A stretch of 64,000 nucleotides of DNA. Origin: an uncultured Eubacteriales bacterium (GTDB lineage: Bacteria > Bacillota > Clostridia > Oscillospirales > CAG-272). The translations under genes were made by a program, and so were the position numbers. Shown piece by piece: positions 59,036 through 64,000 of this stretch; position 1 is the stretch's first letter, and every line of letters starts with the position of its first letter. Where the stretch lies: NCBI GenBank assembly GCA_934393265.1, contig CAKRQL010000001.1:1-64000 (forward strand), in the 5' to 3' direction. A model generated the notes under the pieces. That model was not told the origin of the DNA, ran no database searches, and saw nothing but the letters and a program-made list of their open reading frames with translations.

Positions 59036-60084
59036 AAAAAGAAGGCGTCATAAATAACATCCCGAGAGCTTCCGCAGTGTCTCCCGTCTCCGTCGGGCGA
59101 AAAATTTCACGGCTGGTCACAATCGCGGTATTCGGCGTACTATCGCTCCTCTCGGTTCTTATATGCACCGGGATAGGCAGCGTCAAGCTACCGATTGCGG
59201 ACGTGGCAAAGGCGATATTTATAGACGACGGGAGCATGGCGCGCCTGCTCGTCTGGAATCTGCGGTTTCCGCGCGTGCTTGTCGGGGGGCTCGTCGGCGT
59301 GTGCCTCTCCCTCTCCGGCTGTATACTTCAGGGAGTTATGCGCAACACGATGGCGTCGCCCTCGACGATTGGAGTTACCGGCGGGGCGAGCTTTATCGGA
59401 TATCTCACGCTCGTTGCATTTCCCGCTTACTCTCACCTTCTTCCGATAGGCTCAATAATCGGCGCATTTGTGACAACCATGCTGATATATGCTCTTGCGT
59501 TTCAGCGTGGAGTCTCGCCCGTCAAGATGATACTCTCCGGTATGGCTGTGTCTGCCCTGTTCGGTGCGTTCAATGACATTATAAAGACGTTCTTCGCGTC
59601 ATCTCTCGGCAACGCCTCAGGCTTTCTTGTCGGCGGACTTAACGGCGTCGGCTGGTCAAGCTTTCGTATGATTATCCCGTATGCGGCGGCAGGCATCTTC
59701 ATATGTGCGTTTCTCCCTTCGAGAATGAACATACTCATGCTCGGAGATGAGACGGCAAACTCACTTGGTCTGAGAACGGAATTATTTCGCTTCTTCCTTA
59801 TAGCGATATCCTCACTGCTTGCAGGTGCGGCGATTTCGGTCGCCGGGCTTATCAGCTTTGTCGGGCTCGTTGTACCTCATATTGCAAGGCTGCTCGTCGG
59901 CTCGGACTACAAGTATCTCTTCCCCGCCTCGGCGTTGCTCGGTTTCTCTCTCGTCTGTATCTGTGACACGGTGGGGCGGGTAATTCTCCCACCCGGTGAG
60001 ATGCCGGTCAGTATTATTCTTTCATTCATCGGTGCGCCGTTCTTTCTGTATCTTCTGCGCACACGCGAGGGAAAGAGGGGGTGA
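59032..60084 (+). CDS. FecCD family ABC transporter permease (heme/iron)
   Basis: A 350-residue permease of the BtuC/FecCD family with about nine or ten membrane helices. Family motifs include GVCLSLSGCILQGVMRN, GSFVG-type Gly-rich stretches and the C-terminal GLVVPHIARLL motif that contacts the ATPase. It imports heme, cobalamin or ferric siderophores across the membrane. The substrate is inferred to be heme from the downstream radical SAM gene and upstream flavodoxin. It overlaps the flavodoxin stop by four bases. Confidence 0.95.
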   Translation: MKKEGVINNIPRASAVSPVSVGRKISRLVTIAVFGVLSLLSVLICTGIGSVKLPIADVAKAIFIDDGSMARLLVWNLRFPRVLVGGLVGVCLSLSGCILQGVMRNTMASPSTIGVTGGASFIGYLTLVAFPAYSHLLPIGSIIGAFVTTMLIYALAFQRGVSPVKMILSGMAVSALFGAFNDIIKTFFASSLGNASGFLVGGLNGVGWSSFRMIIPYAAAGIFICAFLPSRMNILMLGDETANSLGLRTELFRFFLIAISSLLAGAAISVAGLISFVGLVVPHIARLLVGSDYKYLFPASALLGFSLVCICDTVGRVILPPGEMPVSIILSFIGAPFFLYLLRTREGKRG

Positions 60085-60088
60085 GATA

Positions 60089-60880
60089 ATGTATTTCGGA
60101 TTTCAGGACATTTATGCTTCCTACGGCAAAAAAGAGATACTCCGCGGGCTGACGCTCGATATTCCGCGCGGAAAGATAGTAACACTTATCGGACAAAACG
60201 GATGCGGGAAGTCCACCCTCTTAAAAACAGTCTCAAAGGCAGTTATACCGAAGAGTGGCAAAGTAGTATATCTTGACAAAAAGCTCTCGTCATATCCTCC
60301 AAAGCAGCTTGCGCAGAAGATTGCATATCTCTCACAGGTGCATGAGTCACCTCCTGACATAGATGTCAGAACGCTCGTTTCTTACGGCAGATTCCCCCAC
60401 TCACGCTTCGGGCGCGGGCTGACGGCGGAGGACGGAGAGATAATTGACCGCGCGCTCGCCCTCACGGGGCTCACACATCTGAAAGACCGTATTCTGGCTA
60501 CCCTCTCCGGCGGAGAGCGACAGCGGGCATGGATAGCCATGACGATAGCACAGGAGCCGGAAATACTCATTCTCGACGAGCCGACAACATATCTCGATAT
60601 CAGCTACCAGGTCGAGGTGCTCGAGCTTGTACAGCGGCTGAACCGCGAGCTTGGTATCACGATTGTCATGGTTCTGCATGACATCAATCTTGCTGCCCGT
60701 TACTCTGATTATTTAGCGGCGATACGCGACGGAATCCTATTTACGAAGGGGACTCCGGAGGATGTTGTGACGGAGGAAAATCTCAGAAGCATTTTCAAGA
60801 TTGAGGCTGCCGTTTACCGCGATCTGATACACGGGTGCCCATATTTTATTCCGCAAAGGACAACCTTTGATATAAAGTAA
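60089..60880 (+). CDS. ABC transporter ATP-binding protein (FepC/HmuV type)
   Basis: A 263-residue ATPase. Walker A GQNGCGKST is at about residues 34-42, the Q-loop in YLSQVHE, the signature LSGGERQR at about 139-146, Walker B ILILDEP at about 160 and the switch His in VLHDIN. It energises the FecCD permease. ATG 60089 lies four bases after the permease stop, with GAGGGGG upstream. Confidence 0.96.
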   Translation: MYFGFQDIYASYGKKEILRGLTLDIPRGKIVTLIGQNGCGKSTLLKTVSKAVIPKSGKVVYLDKKLSSYPPKQLAQKIAYLSQVHESPPDIDVRTLVSYGRFPHSRFGRGLTAEDGEIIDRALALTGLTHLKDRILATLSGGERQRAWIAMTIAQEPEILILDEPTTYLDISYQVEVLELVQRLNRELGITIVMVLHDINLAARYSDYLAAIRDGILFTKGTPEDVVTEENLRSIFKIEAAVYRDLIHGCPYFIPQRTTFDIK

Positions 60881-60900
60881 AAGAACAGGAGAAAACAAAA

Positions 60901-62055
60901 ATGAAGAAAATCTTTGCACTGCTTCTCTGCCTCTGCCTGCTGGCAGGCGCGCTCACCGCATGTAGAAGTACAACGCCGGACGGCGGGGGCAACAAGGCTG
61001 ACAACGGGGACAACAAGCAAGACAGCAACGGGAACAACACTCCGTCCGACGGAAATGATGACGGCAACGAGGCACTCAAAGCCGCGCTCAGAGCCGAATT
61101 TCTAAAGAGCGCGGATGAGGTAACCGTCAGCGACGACTCCGTTACCTTCAAGGATGCGACATCCACCGACGGCTCTACCGTTACGGTAAAGAAAAATCCC
61201 GGCAAGGTAGTAAATCTCTACGGCAGCTTCACCACTCTCTGGTACGAGGCCGGCGGCACAGTCATCGGATGCATAGGCGGCGACAGCTCGCAGGCATTGT
61301 ACGTAGAATACATAGGAAGAGACATCACGACAGACGATGGCATGACGGTGGTTGCCACATCCTCTGCCGGAAAGAGGTGGGACACCGAGAACATAATTTC
61401 ACTCAAGCCTGATCTCATCATCTGCTCCACGGCTATGAGCGGATATTCCACAATCAATGGTCCGGCAACGGAGGCGGGAATACGTGTTATCGCCGTCAAT
61501 TATGACGATTTCTCTGATTATCTCAAATGGTTCAAGGTATTCTGCAATCTCTCCGGTCACGCCGAGCTCTGGGACAGCGTCGCCATGAAGGCTCTCAATG
61601 ATGTCGTCGATGTACTCTGTGAGATACCCGACGGAAATGCCCCGCGCGTATTCAGCATGTTCTCGAATGCTAAAGCCCTTGAAGCCAACACCTCCATGAC
61701 GGTTGTCGGCGGGATGATCGGCGCAATGAAGGCGCACAACATCGTCGACGACTGGGAGAATGCCGCAGGTGACGACCGCCTGACGATAAACCTTGAGACC
61801 GTATTTGCGGCAAATCCGGATATTATTATAATTCAGTGCCACGCGGGGACCGACGTTGCGAGAGAGCAGGTCGAGGCTACATACGGAGACAACCCGGTCT
61901 GGCAGTCGCTGAATGCGGTGAAAAACGGAAAGGTATTTTATCTTGAAAAGTCGCTCTTCCATAACAAGCCGAACAGTCGCTTTGCGGTAGCGTATCAGCG
62001 GCTCGCGGAAATTCTTTATCCAGATGTCAGCTTCTCTTTCAAGAGCGAGGGCTGA
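60901..62055 (+). CDS. ABC transporter substrate-binding lipoprotein
   Basis: A 384-residue binding protein. The lipobox LTAC gives Cys21 as the lipid anchor, followed by a Gly/Asn/Asp-rich spacer. The class III binding fold shows NPGKVVNLYGSF, a conserved ISLKPDLIICS segment and a C-terminal ANPDIIIIQ strand, as in FepB/BtuF/HmuT proteins. It captures the substrate, probably heme, outside the membrane for the permease. Its stop codon shares one base with the start of the radical SAM gene. Confidence 0.95.
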   Translation: MKKIFALLLCLCLLAGALTACRSTTPDGGGNKADNGDNKQDSNGNNTPSDGNDDGNEALKAALRAEFLKSADEVTVSDDSVTFKDATSTDGSTVTVKKNPGKVVNLYGSFTTLWYEAGGTVIGCIGGDSSQALYVEYIGRDITTDDGMTVVATSSAGKRWDTENIISLKPDLIICSTAMSGYSTINGPATEAGIRVIAVNYDDFSDYLKWFKVFCNLSGHAELWDSVAMKALNDVVDVLCEIPDGNAPRVFSMFSNAKALEANTSMTVVGGMIGAMKAHNIVDDWENAAGDDRLTINLETVFAANPDIIIIQCHAGTDVAREQVEATYGDNPVWQSLNAVKNGKVFYLEKSLFHNKPNSRFAVAYQRLAEILYPDVSFSFKSEG

Positions 62056-63308
62056 TGTTTACCGAGCGGTATAAAAGCCACCACGACGCATCGCGTAACC
62101 TCAAAAGCCGCTACACCTCCGGCACCGCGGGAGCAGATTATCTCTCCGCGGTGCTCGCCGGAGAGGCACAAAGCCGCCGTGTAATTTATCTTCACGTTCC
62201 GTTTTGCAACAAGGTTTGCTCGTTCTGCCCTTTTCACCGTCCGGATGAACTGAACCGGCGGGAATATCACAGGTATCTCATAGACGCGATACGAAAGGTG
62301 CAGGATTACCCGTACATGCGTGCGCCGATTGACGCTGTAAACTTCGGAGGCGGGACGCCGACATCGCTCTCCCCTGCGCAGATGAAAGCCGTACTTTCGG
62401 AGCTGCATAACAGCTTTCAGGTAGCTCCGGGCGCGGAGATCAGCGTCGAGACCTCAGCTACCGGGCTCTCCGACGAGATGATAGATGTTCTCCTTGACGG
62501 CGGTGTCAACCGTCTGTCCGTGGGAATACAAACCTTTGACGACGGGGCGCGCCGCCTGCTCGGCCGGAGGGGCGACGGAGAATTTGCCGCGTCCCGCGTG
62601 GCGGCGGCTATCCGCGCCGGAATACGGAATACGAGCGTCGACCTGATATACAACTATCCGGGGCAGACGAATGAGCAGCTGCAGGCGGATATCCGCACTA
62701 TCGCGAAGCTCGATGCTGCGGGGATTTCATTTTACTCTCTGATGCTGCATGAAAAGACCCCGCTCTACCGTCGCCTCGATGATGAGACAAAGGCTAAAAT
62801 GCAGGATCTGCGCCGTGAAAAGGAGCTCTTCGACATGATTCTCGACGGGCTCGCTCCCCATGGCTACAAAATGCTTGAGCTGACGAAGCTCGTAAAGGAC
62901 GGGCGCGACCGGTATGACTATATGGAAATACGGCACAGCGGCGGGAGCTGCATTGCGCTCGGTCATGGTGCGGGAGGCAACATAGAAAACTATTTCTACC
63001 ACAATTCGGACACTGTGCCGGATATTTCGGAGAATGTGCGTATATGCTCACGCGGGCGTGTTCTGCTCCCGGAATTCAGGGTTCTCGACTCGCTTATCTA
63101 TGCCCTGCAAAAGGGGCGCGCGCGTCTCGCACCATACTCGGAGCAGCTCGGAACTGACCTATTATCTATCTTCGGCGAAAAGCTCTCGCTCTTTTCGGAA
63201 GGGGGCTTTGTACAGGTCGACGGCGACGAGCTTACCCTGACGCGCGACGGCGCATTTTTCGGCAACAATATTATTTCGGAACTTATAGGCTGCATTACAG
63301 GCTGCTGA
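62055..63308 (+). CDS. Radical SAM enzyme, HemN/HutW-like, probable anaerobic heme degradase
   Basis: A 417-residue radical SAM protein. The [4Fe-4S] ligands lie in CNKVCSFC (Cys51, 55 and 58), the SAM region in NFGGGTPTSL, and the second conserved stretch in RLSVGIQTFDD. The ending of the cluster motif (CSFCPFHR, not CxYC) and the length are closer to HutW/ChuW/HmuW heme-degrading enzymes than to HemN or HemW. Those enzymes use SAM to open the porphyrin ring without oxygen, releasing iron and a linear tetrapyrrole. The operon partners (importer, flavodoxin, metal regulator) support this. HemW, a heme chaperone, is the main alternative. Confidence 0.83.
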   Translation: MFTERYKSHHDASRNLKSRYTSGTAGADYLSAVLAGEAQSRRVIYLHVPFCNKVCSFCPFHRPDELNRREYHRYLIDAIRKVQDYPYMRAPIDAVNFGGGTPTSLSPAQMKAVLSELHNSFQVAPGAEISVETSATGLSDEMIDVLLDGGVNRLSVGIQTFDDGARRLLGRRGDGEFAASRVAAAIRAGIRNTSVDLIYNYPGQTNEQLQADIRTIAKLDAAGISFYSLMLHEKTPLYRRLDDETKAKMQDLRREKELFDMILDGLAPHGYKMLELTKLVKDGRDRYDYMEIRHSGGSCIALGHGAGGNIENYFYHNSDTVPDISENVRICSRGRVLLPEFRVLDSLIYALQKGRARLAPYSEQLGTDLLSIFGEKLSLFSEGGFVQVDGDELTLTRDGAFFGNNIISELIGCITGC

Positions 63309-63331
63309 AAAATCAAGGAAAGGAGCGGAAC

Positions 63332-63688
63332 ATGGAGCTTCATGCATCGGGAGAGGATTATCTGGAGGCGGTACTGATTATTGAGGAAAAGCATGGTGCG
63401 GCGCGCGCTGTCGATATTGCAGAGCACCTCGGAGTAAGCAAGCCGAGCGTCAGCCGCGCCGTTTCGCTTCTTAGGGAGGGCGGATTTCTGCGCTCGGCGG
63501 GCAATTTTCTCTATCTCACAGACGAGGGGCGGCAGGTCGCCGAAAAGATATATGAGCGGCACTGTTTTTTCAAGCGGCGGCTCATGGACGCGGGAGTTGA
63601 CGAACGGACAGCCGACAAGGAAGCCTGCCTGCTCGAGCACAGTCTGTCCGACGACAGCTTTGAAAAGCTGAAAAAGACCGCTACATAG
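63332..63688 (+). CDS. DtxR/MntR family metal-dependent repressor, short form
   Basis: A 118-residue regulator. The winged HTH (DIAEHLGVSKPSVSRAV) is intact. The ligands of MntR are all in place: Asp9 and Glu12 (GEDYLEAV), His in YERHCFF, and Glu, Glu and His in KEACLLEHSL. It lacks the C-terminal extension of MntR (142 residues) and the SH3 domain of DtxR. It probably binds the GTTAGC-N4-GCTAAC boxes in its own operon leader and so closes a metal-feedback loop. GAAAGGAG precedes the ATG; 23 bp separate it from the radical SAM gene. Confidence 0.92.
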   Translation: MELHASGEDYLEAVLIIEEKHGAARAVDIAEHLGVSKPSVSRAVSLLREGGFLRSAGNFLYLTDEGRQVAEKIYERHCFFKRRLMDAGVDERTADKEACLLEHSLSDDSFEKLKKTAT

Positions 63689-63700
63689 GCGGGAAAGATA

Positions 63701-63735
63701 AAATCAGCCGGGGGTGACCCGGCTGATTTTTATTT
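63701..63735 (+). terminator. Heme operon terminator
   Basis: A 12-bp stem, AAATCAGCCGGG/CCCGGCTGATTT, followed by TTATTTA. Confidence 0.93.
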
Positions 63736-63766
63736 AGTTATGTAAGGTGTTCCGTATCTTGCGTAG

Positions 63767-64000
63767 TATTCTCCGGGGTGTCGGTTAAATCCAAATTCAA
63801 AAGACCCGCGTCATTCTTTTTTGCAGAAGAAAGTGCTCACAACGCATAAACGTTTTTTCGGCACTCAATTAACAGATTGGGAATTTTCCGAAACCGACAA
63901 AGCATTAGCACGGCACTTGAAAAAAAGTATAAAAAAACAAAAAAAGAAGATAGACCAGTCGGGAGTTACCCGGGTGACCAATGTTTCAGGTCTCATCTAT
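63767..64000 (+). other. Open reading frame running off the window, uncertain
   Basis: A 78-codon frame follows a TAG at 63764 and is open to the last base. Its second half has protein-like composition (TQLTDWEFSETDKAL, then a Lys-rich helix). No ATG with a ribosome site is visible; TTG and GTG codons are possible starts. The region is more AT-rich than its neighbours. It may be the start of a gene beyond the window or non-coding. Confidence 0.25.

Noticed and set aside
58481..63688. Siderophore or cobalamin uptake operon
   Set aside because: The importer alone would fit, but the HutW-like radical SAM enzyme and HmuF/BilS-like flavodoxin point to heme; kept as the alternative.
63740..63990. 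Open frames on the minus strand at the right edge
   Set aside because: All are under 45 codons with no ribosome site; none matches a family I know.

Overview
The window is a 64 kb piece of chromosome from an anaerobic, endospore-forming member of the Clostridia. I cannot name the genus. The evidence is spoIVA, a trimeric NADH-linked [FeFe]-hydrogenase, oxygen-independent radical SAM enzymes and strong Shine-Dalgarno sites before nearly every gene. Housekeeping promoters are of the TTGACA-N17-TATAAT type, often with a TGn extended -10. Most of the window is core chromosome in short operons. I see no insertion sequence, prophage or CRISPR array.

Layout. 1-540: 5' end of a 16S rRNA gene read leftward, with leader and promoter. 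0.6-4.7 kb: membrane proteins, spoIVA and a Sel1-repeat protein. 4.8-13.6 kb: cysS, a very long ftsK, a DJ-1 family protein with a Cys-bearing extension, a zinc-ribbon protein, a cell-wall amidase and ttcA. 13.6-17.2 kb: polysaccharide deacetylase, cysE and a secreted coiled-coil protein. 17.6-21.4 kb: a large DUF4011-type helicase with a C-terminal nuclease-like domain. 21.5-24.9 kb: two very small genes, an AraC regulator, tRNA-Ser, an Rrf2/CymR-like regulator and cysK with a candidate operator and leader peptide. 25-33.9 kb: heparinase-like protein, Tudor-like protein, gpmI, an orphan type IIA topoisomerase B subunit, a DUF362 ferredoxin and a D-amino acid aminotransferase. 34-38.4 kb: the hydrogenase operon. 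38.5-47.2 kb: HD and Nudix hydrolases, tRNA-Gly and tRNA-Arg, an XRE regulator with a PF-repeat protein, a TetR-lipoprotein operon, an RluA enzyme, and a GlmM phosphoglucosamine mutase fused to an HTH domain and overlapping a GlmU-like acyltransferase gene. 47.3-58 kb: two giant surface proteins and a YitT protein. 58.3-63.7 kb: a six-gene operon (flavodoxin, FecCD permease, ATPase, binding lipoprotein, HemN/HutW-like radical SAM enzyme, MntR/DtxR regulator) that I read as heme import and anaerobic heme breakdown under metal control.

How the parts connect. The motif GTTAGC-N4-GCTAAC occurs twice in the leader of the heme-type operon, whose last gene is a DtxR/MntR repressor with all metal ligands. 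A close variant lies upstream of the hydrogenase operon beside a Rex-like site. This suggests that iron status and NADH/NAD ratio both act on H2 metabolism. Cysteine supply is represented by cysE, cysK and an Rrf2 regulator beside cysK. The most unusual protein is the 2007-residue surface protein: extracellular MBG repeats, one membrane span, two copies of an unassigned cytosolic domain, and a C-terminus that resembles ribosomal protein uL15. Two tRNA genes carry partial tRNA copies interrupted by short perfect hairpins, which may be an undescribed small repeat.
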